Below the pieces are notes generated by a model, which saw only the letters and a list, made by a program, of their open reading frames with translations, was not told the origin of the DNA and made no database searches. A stretch of DNA of 64,000 bases from Anniella stebbinsi (Eukaryota > Chordata > Lepidosauria > Squamata > Anniellidae): assembly GCA_029215795.1 (NCBI GenBank), contig JARDYH010000002.1, forward strand, positions 367,627,570-367,691,569. Reading direction: 5' to 3'. The translations under genes and the position numbers were made by a program. Below are positions 24,410 to 35,010 of this stretch, in pieces (the first letter of the stretch is position 1; each line of letters opens with the position of its first letter).

Positions 24410-24974
24410 TGTCGTGATCCCAAGCCCTCCCGCTGAGATACGGAGCAAGGAAGAGGTCTGCCGTGGAATCCGCAATACAGCTTTATTCAGCAAATACACA
24501 TCTCTTCACACCCGAAGGGAGGAGGGAGAATGCCAGGAGCTTGCCTCTAAACTTAATTAGACTAACAAAGCTATAGGCAGAATTGCCCTTTCAACTAAAA
24601 GGGAGAGTTTCCCCCACAGTCCAAGAGCCACTTTAGCTCACGGAGGGTCTTTCTTGAGAAGTCTTTGGCGACTGGCTATCCTGGCAGACTGCCTCTCACC
24701 TGCTTGAAACTCTGCCCGCTTGACTCCGCGGCGGAATCCGGGATCCATCTACTCCAAAGTCCCTGTCCTCTCCTGACCTTGGGAGGATGGGCTCTGAGCC
24801 ATTGGCATTCTCTCTCCTGGGAAGATTTCCCCTTGACTCCTAAAGAGCCTTGGAGGGTCTCCTCCCCCATTTCCTGTCTTGGCTGGTAAATTTCTCCTCC
24901 TCCTCCTTCAGATTCTGATTGACCTCCTGAACCCCACCCCCCCACCCCCAGGAAGAACAGGCCTGATCCTGACA
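24410..24974 (-). mobile_element. solo LTR, minus strand, probably Gypsy-like
   Basis: On the minus strand it starts TGTCAGGATCAGGCC and ends GGGATCACGACA, 565 bp. A reversed polyadenylation signal (gctgaataaagctg) lies near the 3' end (about 24480 on +). The flanks GCCTG (24405-24409) and GCCAG (24975-24979) match in 4 of 5 bases, as expected of a decayed 5-bp target duplication. No internal region adjoins it, so it is called solo. Confidence 0.65.
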
Positions 24975-25165
24975 GCCAGCATCATCTGGGCACACTCTGG
25001 CACTGCCGGCAGCTGGTGGGGTACAACTGCCTTCCCCAACCAGGTCCCCACCAGATGTCCTGGACTGCATCACTCACTGGCTCCGCTGGCTGGGGCAGAT
25101 AAGCGCTGAAGTCCTAAACATCTGGAGGGCACCAGGTTTGGGGAGGCCAGCATAGGAGGTAGGAC
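24975..25165. repeat. interspersed repeat fragment, unclassified
   Basis: Contains cactggctccgctggctggg, gaagtcctaaacatctggag and ggcaccaggtttggggaggc, a phrase common in amniote repeats. The family cannot be named from memory. Confidence 0.35.
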
Positions 25166-26815
25166 AGGTGCTAGCAGCTCCTTTTCAACATGCACACCTG
25201 GATCAGATGCGCAGGGATGGTGCCTGTGGACATGGCAGCCAAAGGGAGCCTGAAGTAGAGGAGGAGGCCGCCCCACGGGCACCGGTCAGGCGGTGGCAGC
25301 AACGTGGGTGGCCTGGCCACATGGCCACAACTGGCTGCCCACAGTGCAATGGCCGTCACAGCAGCCTGGCAGCCGTTTCCAGAGACTGGTCTGTGTGTGT
25401 GTGTGTGTGGAGGACCGACTGCCTGGTGAGCTGGGCGCAAGAGCCACCCCCTTCCTCTCCTTCCCAGTTGCTTCCTGTTTCCCCATCCGGGGGGGGGGGG
25501 GGAGTATCACCTTTGCTGTTGGTTTTCCTCACTTGCCATTGTGTAGAAGATCCCCCCCTCCTGAGATCTCCCGGTTGCTTTCAGCAGGGTTATCATAAGG
25601 GGGCTGCCGTGTGTACGTGGGGGTGGGGGGGCATTGCAAACGCTCCGCTGAGGAAGAGCGCCACGTTCGGGTCAGGGAGGGATCCGTGGGCTTCCTTTCC
25701 TTCCCGCTGCCTGGGCTTTCTGCAAGGGACAGGCTTTGGTCCTCGGGCGAGGGGGAGCCGCCGCCATCGCCGCCACCACCACCACCACCTCTGCTTGGAA
25801 GGGCCGGGAAGCATCACCGTGCCGCCGTTCCCTAGCGTCCGGGCTCCCTTTGGCTTGCTTTAGCTGGACTCGTCAGCCTCAGGGTTGACATGTGAGGAAA
25901 GGGCCCCCGTGAGAGCCGTGCGAAAGCGGGCGGGTGAGAGCATGGGCGGCGGGCTGCATCTGTCAGGGCCTCGTCCTGTTGGAGGATGCAGGTCCAGCGA
26001 GACCGGACTGGACTTGGCGTGACGAGGGAGACGGTGCTGGAGCATTTTGCACCGGTAATGACATGGTCTGGCGGCTCCGCCGAGTCCACAAACTGCCTTG
26101 GCCCGAATGGCCTGTGCACGAACCCTGGGGGGGGGGGGCTCTTTGCGTGCTGGTTTCCCTGGCTGCTGCCCTTCAGGGGTGGCCAAGGCTGCTGCTGTCT
26201 GGACGTGAGCTGGGCATGGGAGGCTTTTGGCCTTCTGGGCCACCTTCCTTAGAAGCAGCCGTGTGCCTGGCCCTGCATGGCTGCCACAGAGCGTCGGCTG
26301 CTAGTGGGCACCCAAAGAACAGGCCTCACGGCTGCAGAGGCTTGGTGTGTGGCTCTGCTACAGGCGTCCACTGGCTGGCTCATACGTTCCTCTCCTGTCC
26401 AGCCTCTGAAGGTACGTTCCCTGGGCAGCGCAGGGCTCCAGCTCCACCTAGTCAGGCTGCATGGCTCTGCTCTGTGCAGTGGGAATTCACACACACACAC
26501 ACACCCCTTTTAACTGCTTTGTTTTGTATTACATTTTATGGGCTTTCACCATTTTATTTTATGGTGCTTTTGCCTTTTCATTTTTGGGGAAATGCTAAAA
26601 TTTCAAAGGAGCAAAGTCCTGGATGAATGCCAGAGAAGGGGGATTCATAATTACCACAGAATTTTGGCTGTTGATAGCATGTATCATGAAGCGTTCTGAA
26701 TGGGAACACTTGGCGGCGGCGGCGGCAGCAGAAGCGTTTGCTGGGCTGGTTTTTGGGTTGATGACTCGGTTTGAACTGGTGCTGCCTCCCTTCCCCCTCC
26801 TTTACGTTTTGGCAG
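25166..26815. other. intron, simple repeats only
   Basis: (TG)n lies at about 25391-25409, a G-run at 25490-25502, (CA)n at about 26490-26506 and a short (GGC)n near 26715. Long open frames are GC-driven and lack exon boundaries. Confidence 0.4.
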
Positions 26816-26930
26816 AATACAGCCGCTTTGAAGCTAAGATACACGACTTGCGAGAGCAGATGATGAATAGCAGCGTCAGTTCAGGATCCGGGTCTCTGCG
26901 GATGAGCCAGAAGCGGTCCCTCTATGTCAG
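26816..26930 (+). CDS. DLG1: DLG1 exon: PDZ3 extra helix and PDZ3-SH3 linker
   Basis: A 115 nt exon, acceptor acgttttggcag and donor gtgagg. It encodes [20 protein letters not shown], then [19 protein letters not shown]. The first part is the extra C-terminal helix packed on PDZ3 in DLG family proteins. The Ser-rich SGSGSLR stretch leads into the first strand of SH3. The last Arg codon is split across the 12.3 kb intron that follows. Confidence 0.95.
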
Positions 26931-27276
26931 GTGAGGCCATTTCCTAGTCCTTGAGTTCTGCCAGGGAGATGGTTCAGGTCTGATTGCTCTTGGATCACAC
27001 GTGAGGCAGGAGGATGGCGGCGGTGGCTCTGTATAAGGCCAGGTGGTCCTTTCCATCCTGGAAGCGGAGGAAGCCAGATCCCTTGGTGGCGTCGTCAGTG
27101 GTGGTGGTGACTGCTCATCCTTGGCTGCAGATGCCTACCCAAATATACTGGCTTCTCCAAGATGTCCTCTTGTGGCTTGGAGGAGGAGGAGGAGGCACCC
27201 CTCCAGTTTGGATTGGATACATAGAGAGCTTCATCCCAAAGCTGCATGGGATACGGAGACAACACCCATTAGCAGG

Positions 27277-28048
27277 TGTCCAGCCTGGGGTGGGGGTGCA
27301 AATCAATGGCTTTTATTATGCAAACTACAGTTAGATCAGCAGTTCCTCAGGTTATAATTGGAATCCACAAGCGGCTCCAAAGTATTAAGTCTAGACAGCT
27401 TTGGAGAATACAGGGCCACTTAGGCTGCAAGTAACTGTGTTAAATAGTTGCAACAAACGTTGTCACTGCCCATCTCTTCGACAACCCGAGTGGCTGGTTA
27501 TGCCCCTGGCTGGTTACGCCCCTCCCTTAGGGTGGGTCTTTCCAGAGGGACCTTCCCTACACAAGAAGTAGCCTTTTAGTACTCCTCACGAGTTTACGTT
27601 GCCCCTCTCACCTAGCCCGATGTCTCAGCCCAGGATCTCGTAGTGCTAACTCCAAGAGGAGGGCCCTGGCTGGCCACTTTCCAACGGATTAGCTTGCACC
27701 TGGACACCTCCCCTCTGGGACTGTGAGTCTCCTGCAACTGTGGCGCTTTGGCAAACCCTTCTGCCTCTTCCCCCTCTGACTCTGAATCACCCGTGTCTTT
27801 TTGGGGTGCCTATGCAGAGGTGCTGGCCCAGTCCCTCTCAACAGGATCAGCAGCCCGTGCAACCAAACGTTCTTGGGAACACCGGCTTTCTTGCTCGGAT
27901 GCAATATGGGAATGTCCACGGAAGGTTGCTAATGAGCTAGTCTGCTGGCTCGCCATTGGAAGGGCCGTGGGTGCTGCTGGCCACGATCGCCCCCTGACTG
28001 GCGTGTGCAGCTAGCTGCCTGTCACCCAGCATGGTGAGGGAGGTGACA
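27277..28048 (-). mobile_element. putative LTR, minus strand
   Basis: The ends read TGTCCAGCC (left) and GGTGACA (right), giving TGTC...GACA termini. A reversed AATAAA (gcataataaaagcc on minus) lies near the left end, as in an LTR 3' part. The segment ccctctgactctgaatcacc resembles the other LTR-like units here. A clean target duplication is not visible, so this is tentative. Confidence 0.4.
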
Positions 28049-28084
28049 AGCTACCTAATCTCCTTAGAAGCAGCAGTGGCAAAT

Positions 28085-29110
28085 TACAATACAGGACACA
28101 GAATGGTTGAACAACACTCACATCTCGCACTAGGTCCTGGGTGGCACCACTCGGGTTTCGGTTCAGGGTCGCCTCCTATCCGGTTGGTTCCATGACCATC
28201 TCTTATAGGGCAGCTGCTGTTTGGGGTACTGAGACATTTCACCTCCTTGTCATGAGTGGAACATGCATTGATCCTGTGAATGTGAAAGCAATTGAAGCCA
28301 CTGGCTATTACCGCACTTCCTCGTTGATTCCCTCTTCCCTCTCCGGATGACCCGGAGCGTATTCTGGTCTGGGGAACTGTAGCGAGCCCCTCACTCAATT
28401 ACTTTTGGAGCCCACAGCGCTTCTGTGGCAGAGTCTGGCACTTGCAGGTGTCCTCGCCTCTTCGACGTTCGGCACTCTCTGTGACATACGGAGCAACCCT
28501 CCCTTGCCGTAGAGCTTCTGTCCAGAGAGGACCGTCTCCTACTGGTTCTCCCCATTCCACCAGGTTTCTGTCATGCCCACTGTGTCTAAATGCTCCTGTA
28601 AAGCCAAGCGTTCCAACTCGCCCATCTTGGCCTGGAGGCTTCTAGCATTTGGATAGAGACACGTGTACACGGCAATGTCCCTCCCCAGGTGTCATATTCG
28701 TGGGCATTTTTTGCTATGGCTCTTAGGCCTCTTGGTCTGGCTATCATGTTTCACCATATGTTCCTGGCCTACTCCCTCCCTGATCCCATTTGGGCAACTG
28801 GAAACAGTTTTACCATCATCCCCTAAGGACGGGAACATCAGAAACTGCATTATACTAAGTCACACACACACACACACACACACACGGTCCATCTAGCCTG
28901 GCATGGTTGACGCTGAGTGGCAACTGTCCTCCAAGGTTCCAGGCTGGAGTGCGCCACAACTCCACACCAGAACTATTTACAGAGCTCACTTGATGACACG
29001 TGACATCCGCACCTTTGGAACAGGCAGGCAATTTTCCGTGCAGTCTACGCACCTATCACAAATCAGCTGTATCTGTCTAATGATTGAATCTCCCACTCCT
29101 ACAAGCCCCT
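28085..29110 (-). mobile_element. CR1 LINE, minus strand: esterase and endonuclease part, with SINE inside
   Basis: The minus strand from 29110 reads VGVGDSIIRQIQLICDRCVD and CTENCLPVPKVRMSRV, the ORF1 esterase-like start. From about 28700 it reads LQAKMGELERLALQEHLDTV, GMTETWWNGENQ and further endonuclease sequence to about 28090 (EMVMEPTG). The ORF1 N-terminal part continues at 32600-33000, on the far side of the L2 insertion. A SINE piece and a (CA)n tract interrupt at 28845-28950. Confidence 0.7.
28845..28950 (-). mobile_element. SINE fragment with (CA)n, minus strand
   Basis: ctgcattatactaagtcaca followed by (CA)n at 28861-28885 and ggtccatctagcctggcatg gttgacgctgagtggcaact is the reverse complement of the 3' half of the SINE at 5636-5835. 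It sits inside the CR1 minus-strand copy. Confidence 0.6.
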
Positions 29111-29141
29111 CTCTCCCCCCCCTCAGCAAATCCTCAGCGCA

Positions 29142-29400
29142 CGGCGGCGTGAGTGGAGGGAGAAGGAAAGACAGAGTGCAGCGGACACCTTTGCACTAAC
29201 CCCCGCCCCCTCTCTTTCTCTCTCTTGCGCGCGCGAGAGAGACGGGATGACCGGAGGCAGCCGTGAACTGGCCGCGGGAGAACAGCGGCGGTGTGAGTGG
29301 GGGGAGAAAGAAAGAAAGATAAAGTGCAGTGGACATCTTTGCACTAACCCCCGCCCCCTCTTTCTCTCTCTCTTGCGCGCGAGAGAGAGACGACGGGACA
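29142..29400 (+). repeat. tandem 5' units of the L2 element
   Basis: Two copies of a unit of about 142 bp begin gcggcgtgagtgg (29144) and gcggcggtgtgagtgg (29285). Each contains tttgcactaacccccgcccc and a tctctctcttgcgcgcgaga segment. They directly precede the L2 coding part, like promoter monomers of other LINEs (inference). Confidence 0.8.
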
Positions 29401-29792
29401 TCTTGGAGGCGACTGAAATGTGTCTGGGAGCATCAATATCTGTTGTGTGGGGCAGAGGGAGATATGGCGATAGCAGGACGAAATGCCGTTACAGGGGAAG
29501 GAGAGATGGATATTTAATACCCATCTTACCTTCCGGTCGCCCTGCTACCCCAGGGATCTTGGGGAATGATCCAGGCCACCCAAAGAACCTTTCCTTGCTC
29601 CTATGCAATGCCAGGTTGGTTAAAAACAAAACAAGCATAATCTATGACCTCCTCACAGAAGAGGAGGCCGACCTGGCATGCTTCACAGAAACCTGGCTGG
29701 GAGATGATAGTGGGCCGACATGGGCTCAGGCTCTCCCAGCTGGGTACTGTGTTAGTGAGCAGGTGAGGGAAAGTGGGCGGGGGGCGGAGTAG
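29247..29792 (+). pseudogene. L2 ORF, N-terminal part: endonuclease start
   Basis: The open frame includes 5' unit-derived residues, then LLLCNARLVKNKTSIIYDLL and ADLACFTETWLGDDSG, the first motifs of an APE-type endonuclease (Asn and catalytic Glu). The frame ends at a TAG just after a six-G run at 29779-29784. The reading continues in the next frame from about 29795, so this looks like a homopolymer frameshift. The true start codon is uncertain. Confidence 0.75.
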
Positions 29793-29794
29793 CT

Positions 29795-30856
29795 GTGGTC
29801 TACAAAAACCATCTTAACCTGACCAGACATCCTGTCCGGCAACTGAATCACATCGAGTGTGTGTACCTGAGTCTGAAGACCAGGGATAGACTAGGGATTC
29901 TGTTAGTGTACCGGCCACCCCGCTGCCTATCAGACTCCCTGGCCGAGCTCACAGAACTGGTCTCGGAGCTGGTGTTGGATTCACCCAGGCTCTTGGTCCT
30001 GGGCGATTTCAACATCCCATTAGAGGCCGGTTTGGCAGGTGGAGCTCGGGAGTTCATGGCATCCATGACAAACATGGCCCTATCCCAATTGGTCTCTGGA
30101 CCCACACATTCAGCAGGTCACACTATCGACGCTGTTTTCAGTTCCAAACAGACGGATCTGTGGGCGGAGGTACTGAATACCTCCGAATTGTCATGGACAG
30201 ACCATTTTCTGGTCAGGGTTAGTATCACGGCTACCACCCGTCCCTGCAGGGGTGGCGGACCTATTAAGATGGTCCGCCCTCGAAGGCTGATGGATCCTTC
30301 TGGATTCCAGAAAGCCTTGGAGGGTTCCATGGCTGGTATCGTCGACGATCCTGTAGAAGCCCTGGGCAATAGATGGAATCAAGACCTAACTAGGGCTATC
30401 AACACGATCGCCCCCAAAAGTCCTCTCCGGCCCGCTTCTAATAGGGCGCCCTGGTATACAGAAGACCTCAGGGAGTTGAAGCGGAAAGGACGACGACTGG
30501 AGCGCCGATGGCGGAAAACTCGACTTATATCTGACAAGACACGACATAGAGAACATCTTCGTTTCTATGGAGTGGCAATACATGCAGCAAAGAAAGCTTT
30601 CTTCTCTGCACGCATTGCGTCTGCGAATTCACATCCAGCAGAACTGTTCAGGGTGGTGAGGGGTCTAACTCAGGCTCCTTCTCCCCTGAATCCGATTTTA
30701 GAGCCTTCGGCAGTTTGCTGTGATGCCTTTAACGATCATTTCTCAGATAAAATCTCTCGGATAAGAGCCGACTTAGATGCCATCATTATAGCAGAGGCTG
30801 ACAATGGAGTGTCCAGTGACTCCGCGAGTAGGATTACACTTGATCAGTTTCAGTGA
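29795..30856 (+). pseudogene. L2 ORF, middle part: endonuclease C-terminal half and linker
   Basis: 353 codons open: VVYKNHLNLTRHPVRQLNHI, LLVYRPPRCLSD, LLVLGDFNIPLEAG (catalytic GDFN), HTIDAVFSS and SWTDHFLVRVSI (catalytic DH). A basic linker follows (KRKGRRLERRWRKTR) and AKKAFFSARIASA. It ends at TGA (30854-30856) just where the RT part begins in another frame. Confidence 0.8.
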
Positions 30857-32394
30857 GTACCGAGGATGTGGACAAGGTACTTGGATGTGTGAGGAAGACG
30901 ACTTGCCCTCTCGATCCCTGTCCTTCCTGGCTGGTCGTCCAGGGAGGAGATGCAGTTAGATCACATCTACGGCATATCATTAATGCATCTCTCAGGGAGG
31001 GGAGCTTTCCATCATGTTTAAAAGAGGCGGTGGTAAGGCCGCTTCTAAAAAAGCCCTCCCTGGATCCCCTGGACCTTAATAACTACAGGCCAGTATCAAA
31101 TATTCCATTTTTGGGCAAGGTGATCGAGAGAGCAGTTGCTTTTCAACTCCAGGCAGTCTTGGATGACACTGATTTTCTAGACCCATTTCAAACCGGCTTC
31201 AGAGCAGGATACGGAGTTGAGACCGCTTTGGTCGCCTTAGTAGATGATCTACGCCTTAGTATCGACAGGGGGAGTGTGTCCCTGCTGGTACTCTTGGACC
31301 TCTCAGCGGCTTTTGATACCATCGACCATGGTATCCTTCTGGAGCGCCTGGGGGAATTGGGAATTGGGGGCACTATGCTTCAGTGGTTCCGATCCTATCT
31401 CTCAGGCAGGTTCCAGATGGTGATGCTTGGGGATAGCTGCTCTTCAAAAAAGGAGCTGCTATGTGGTGTTCCACAAGGTGCCATCCTTTCCCCAATGCTG
31501 TTTAACATTTACATGAAACCGCTGGGAGAGATCATCCGGAGGCATGGGGTGGGGTGCTATCAATACGCTGATGACACCCAAATATATTTCTCTATGCCTT
31601 CGACAACATCGTCAGCTAAGGATAGTGTGTCTCCTCTGAATGAATGCTTGGAGGCAGTAATGGGCTGGATGAGGAAAAACAAACTGAAGCTGAATCCAGA
31701 CAAGACGGAGGTGCTTGCTGTCAAAGGCCCCAACCTGGGTCTGGAGGTGTGTCAACCAGTTCTGGATGGGGTTACACCCCCCCTGAAAGATTGTGTTCGC
31801 AGCTTGGGGGTACTCCTGGATCCGTCGCTCCAGATGACAGCTCAGATTGATGCGACGGCCAGGAGTGCCTACTATCAGCTTCACCTGATACGCCAGCTGC
31901 GCCCCTTCCTAGAGTTGGAAGACCTAAAGACGGTAGTGCACGCACTGGTAACTTCGAGGCTCGACTTCTGCAATGCGCTGTACATAGGGCTACCTTTGTG
32001 CCTAGTCCAGAAACTTCAACTTGTTCAAAATATGGCAGCCAGGTTGGTCACCGGTATACCTAGGGGTGATCACATCACACCAGTTTTAAAATCGCTTCAC
32101 TGGCTGCCAATCAGTTTCCGGGCGAAGTATAAAGTGTTGGTTATTACCTTTAAAGCCCTACATGGTTTGGGTCCAGGGTACCTACGGGATCGCCTTCTCC
32201 CGTACAATCCGCCCCGCACAATTAGGTCCTCTGGGAAGAACTTACTCAAGCCAGCCAGAACTAGGCTGGCGGGTGTTACCCAGAGGACCTTCTCTTCCAT
32301 CGCTCCCAGGCTATGGAATGGTCTGTCGGAGGAGGTTAGACAAATTGACAGTCTTCATGAATTTAAGAGAGTCATGAAGACTGTCCTCTTCTGA
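30853..32394 (+). CDS. L2 reverse transcriptase, open over 513 codons
   Basis: A mobile-element frame, not a host gene. It begins at an apparent GTG and reads STEDVDKVLGCVRKTTCPLD, NNYRPVSNIPFLGKVIERAV, LLVLLDLSAAFDTIDHGILL, GVPQGAILSPMLFNIYMKP and CYQYADDTQIYFS (catalytic YADD). The thumb follows with LNPDKTEVLAVKGPN and the C-terminus RLWNGLSEEVRQID. No stop or frameshift is seen across the whole RT, which is unusual in this window. Upstream it is out of frame with the endonuclease part. Confidence 0.9.
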   Translation: MSTEDVDKVLGCVRKTTCPLDPCPSWLVVQGGDAVRSHLRHIINASLREGSFPSCLKEAVVRPLLKKPSLDPLDLNNYRPVSNIPFLGKVIERAVAFQLQAVLDDTDFLDPFQTGFRAGYGVETALVALVDDLRLSIDRGSVSLLVLLDLSAAFDTIDHGILLERLGELGIGGTMLQWFRSYLSGRFQMVMLGDSCSSKKELLCGVPQGAILSPMLFNIYMKPLGEIIRRHGVGCYQYADDTQIYFSMPSTTSSAKDSVSPLNECLEAVMGWMRKNKLKLNPDKTEVLAVKGPNLGLEVCQPVLDGVTPPLKDCVRSLGVLLDPSLQMTAQIDATARSAYYQLHLIRQLRPFLELEDLKTVVHALVTSRLDFCNALYIGLPLCLVQKLQLVQNMAARLVTGIPRGDHITPVLKSLHWLPISFRAKYKVLVITFKALHGLGPGYLRDRLLPYNPPRTIRSSGKNLLKPARTRLAGVTQRTFSSIAPRLWNGLSEEVRQIDSLHEFKRVMKTVLF

Positions 32395-32539
32395 CAGGCC
32401 TATCCAGATGAATTTTAAGATGTTTTTAATGTTGTATTTTTTTCTCTTGTTTTTTTTTTTTTTAAATTTAACTGTTGTGATTTTTATGTTTTATATTGTT
32501 GTTGTTCCCCGCCTCGATCCGGAGGGAGAGGCGGGCTAC

Positions 32540-32599
32540 AAATAATAATAATTATAATTATAATTATTATTATAATAATAATTATTATTATTATTATTG
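32540..32599. repeat. AT-rich (ATA/TTA)n tract, L2 3' tail
   Basis: Alternating taataat and attatta runs directly follow the L2 3' UTR (ccgcctcgatccggagggag). Confidence 0.9.
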
Positions 32600-33000
32600 T
32601 CTTCGAAGGAATGGGTCCCTTCCAAGGGATCATTTCCCTAGTCTTCAGAATGACACCTTCTTCCTATGAGACTCCCCTTCTCTGATTGGAGAGGAGCAGT
32701 CACCCAGGGATTGAGATGCCACTATCCTGTCCCCAAAGGTCTCATTCACCAACCTCTTGTTTTTTCTCGGCTTCTCCAGGTTAGCAACCTTGGCCTCCAG
32801 GGAACAGAGTTGTTCCTTGAGGGCCGGGACCTCATGACATGAGTTCTGTCCAGTAGGAAGATAGTTGCATGTGTGATAGTCCCTTCATCCCTGCTGGCTT
32901 CCTACCTCCATACCTGTTTGTTTTGTTTACTTACCTGAAAAGCTAAGTTATTTACTGGGAGAAGCTGGGGTAGAGTCTGCCGCCCTTGTCGCCTCTTCCT
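32600..33000 (-). mobile_element. CR1 ORF1 N-terminal part, minus strand
   Basis: The minus strand reads CHTCNYLPTGQNSCHEVPAL, KEQLCSLEAKVANLEKPRKN and KRLVNETF, the Cys motif and coiled coil of CR1 ORF1. It is the upstream continuation of the CR1 at 28085-29110, split by the L2. Confidence 0.7.
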
Positions 33001-33044
33001 GTGGCTAAACCCAGGCAAGTGCCTCGTTTTTTTAGCTTGCGGCT

Positions 33045-33178
33045 TTGCTGCATTCAAGAGGCAGCTGGACAGCCATCCTTCAGGGATGCTTTAAGGTGGA
33101 TTCCTGCCTTGAGCAGGGGGTTGGACTCCATGGCCTTAGAGGCCCCTTCCAACTCTGCTATGATTCTAGGATTCTACT
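33045..33178 (+). mobile_element. CR1 3' end, plus strand
   Basis: ttcaagaggcagctggacag through ggccccttccaactctgcta and ttctaggattctac: the last codons (FKRQLDSHPS-like) and 3' end of a CR1, opposite in strand to most copies here. Confidence 0.85.
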
Positions 33179-33667
33179 TAGACTGAGATACTTTGCCACT
33201 GGGCTCTTCTCCCACTCATCCCTGGCAAGGGAGGGCCAGGCGGCTTGATTCCTGCTCTGCAGTAGCTTCCCAGTGACTGGAGGTCAGTTTATCTCTCTGG
33301 GAAAGGAGAATGTTTAGATGAGAGGACAATGGGTAGCAGGTGAAGGAGAGGATGTGGCTTGAATTCCTCTAGAAGATGGGTAGGAGGGGGTTCATGGGAG
33401 GACCTACGTAGTCTGAGCTCCACTAGGAATGCAAAGCACTGAATCCGTATGAGGCGGGTTCATTGTGCACGTCCTAGACTTACACTCTGGTTTTTAAAAC
33501 TAAATGAAAAGCTGAACTCCTATGGTGGGCTGAGGTCTATACCTAAACTTTAGTTTATGAGCTGCACTGAAAGACCTAGAAACTGAGCCTGAACCGAAGC
33601 TAAGCCCACATACTTTTGTTTTCAAGCAGACCTTTCCACTATAGCTAGGTTTGTACTGTCACCTTAG

Positions 33668-35010
33668 ACTCATACGATAGTTGAATTGGAAGGGGTCTCT
33701 AAGGCCATCGAGTCCAACCCCTCCCCCTGCTCAATGGAGAAATCTACCTTAAAGCATCCCTGACAGATGGCTGTCCAGCTGCCTCTTGAATGCCTCTCGG
33801 GTGGGAGAGCCCACAACCTCCCTAGGTCATTGGTTCCATTGTTATACTGCTCTAACAGTCAGGAGGTGTTTCTTGATGTCCAGCCGAGATCTGGCTTCCT
33901 GTAACTTGAGCCCATTATTCCGTGTCCTGCACTCTGGGTTGATTGAGAAGAGATCCTGGCCCTCCTCCATGTGACAGCCTTTCAAGTATTTGAAGAGTGC
34001 TATCACGTCTCCCCTCAGTCTTCTCCAGGCTAAACATGCCCAGTTCTTTCAGTCTTTCCTCATAGGGCTTTGTTTCCAGACCCCTAATCATCCTCATTGC
34101 CCTCCTCTGAACACGCTCCAGATTGTCTGTATCCTTCTTGAAGTGTGGTGCCCAGAACTGCACGCAATACTCACAATGAGGCCTAACCAGTGCCAAATAG
34201 AGGGGAACCAGTACCTCACACGATTTGGAAGCTATAATTCTATTAATGCAGCCCAAAATAGCATTTGCTTTTTTTGCAGCCGTATTACACTGTTGGCTGA
34301 TATTCAGCTTGTGATCTACAGCAATTCCAAGATCCTTTTCACTTGTTGTATTGCTGAGCCAAGTATCCCCCGTCTTGTAACTGTGCATTTGGTTTCTTTT
34401 TCCTAGATGTAGAACTTGGCATTTTTCCCTATGAAATTTCATTCTGTTGTTTTCAACCCAGCGCTCCAGTCTATCAAGATCACTTTGGAGTTTGTTTCTG
34501 TCTTCCAGGATATTAGCGATCCCACCCAATTTTGTGTCATCTGCAGATTTGATAAGCATTTCCCTGCACCCCCTCATCCAGATTATTAATAAAAGTGTTG
34601 GAGAGCACTGGGCCCAGGACTGAGCCTTGTGGTACCCTGATCGTTACCTCCCCCCATTTTGAGAAGGCAGCTTTGATAAGCACTCTTTGAGTCTGATTCT
34701 GTAGCCAACTGTAGATCCACCTAATAGTTGTTCCATCTAGTCCACTTTTCACTAGTTTGTGAATCAGGATGTCATGGGGCACTTTGTCAAAAGCTTAGCT
34801 GAAGTCAAGATATACTATGTCCACAGCATTCCCACAATCCACAAGGGAGGTTACCCAATGAAAACATGAGATCAGATTTATCTGACAGGATTTGTTCTTG
34901 ACAAATCCATGCTGGCTTCTAGTAATCACTGCATTGTTTTCAAGGTGTTTACAAATTGACTTCTTTATAATCTGCTCCCAAATTTTCCCAGGGATGGATG
35001 TTAAATATAG
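33668..35010 (-). mobile_element. CR1 LINE, RT half and 3' end, minus strand
   Basis: The minus strand from about 35010 reads SIPGKIWEQIIKKSICKHLE, ITRSQHGFVKNKSCQINLIS, VDIVYLDFS then a TAA stop, and AFDKVPHDILIHKLVKSGLD. It continues with VPQGSVLGPVLSNTFINNLD and an ADDTKLGG-type motif in which the first residue is Ser. The thumb (KKDLGIAVDHKLNISQQCNT) and C-terminus (EERLKELGMFSLEKTEGRRD) follow. The frames at 34577-33915 and 34782-34537 are its two long open pieces. It is 5' truncated and inactive. Confidence 0.9.

Larger units (their letters stand above)
29115..32599 (+). mobile_element. near-complete L2-clade LINE
   Basis: About 3.5 kb on the + strand: a tandem 5' region, an APE-type endonuclease, an RT and a 3' UTR ending in an AT-rich (ATA)n tract at 32540-32599. 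Only two frame breaks are seen, near 29784 and near 30850. All catalytic signatures I can check are present: endonuclease FTETWL, GDFN and TDH; RT SAAFDTIDH and YADD. It is inserted into an older minus-strand CR1 (28085-29110 and 32600-33000). Confidence 0.9.

Noticed and set aside
27014..27357. Overlapping + frames as an extra DLG1 exon
   Set aside because: No match to the family between PDZ3 and SH3, and the exons at 26930 and 39232 join in phase without it.
29123..29400. CRISPR-like or satellite array
   Set aside because: Only two units of about 142 bp, attached to an L2 5' end. A vertebrate LINE feature, not a CRISPR array.
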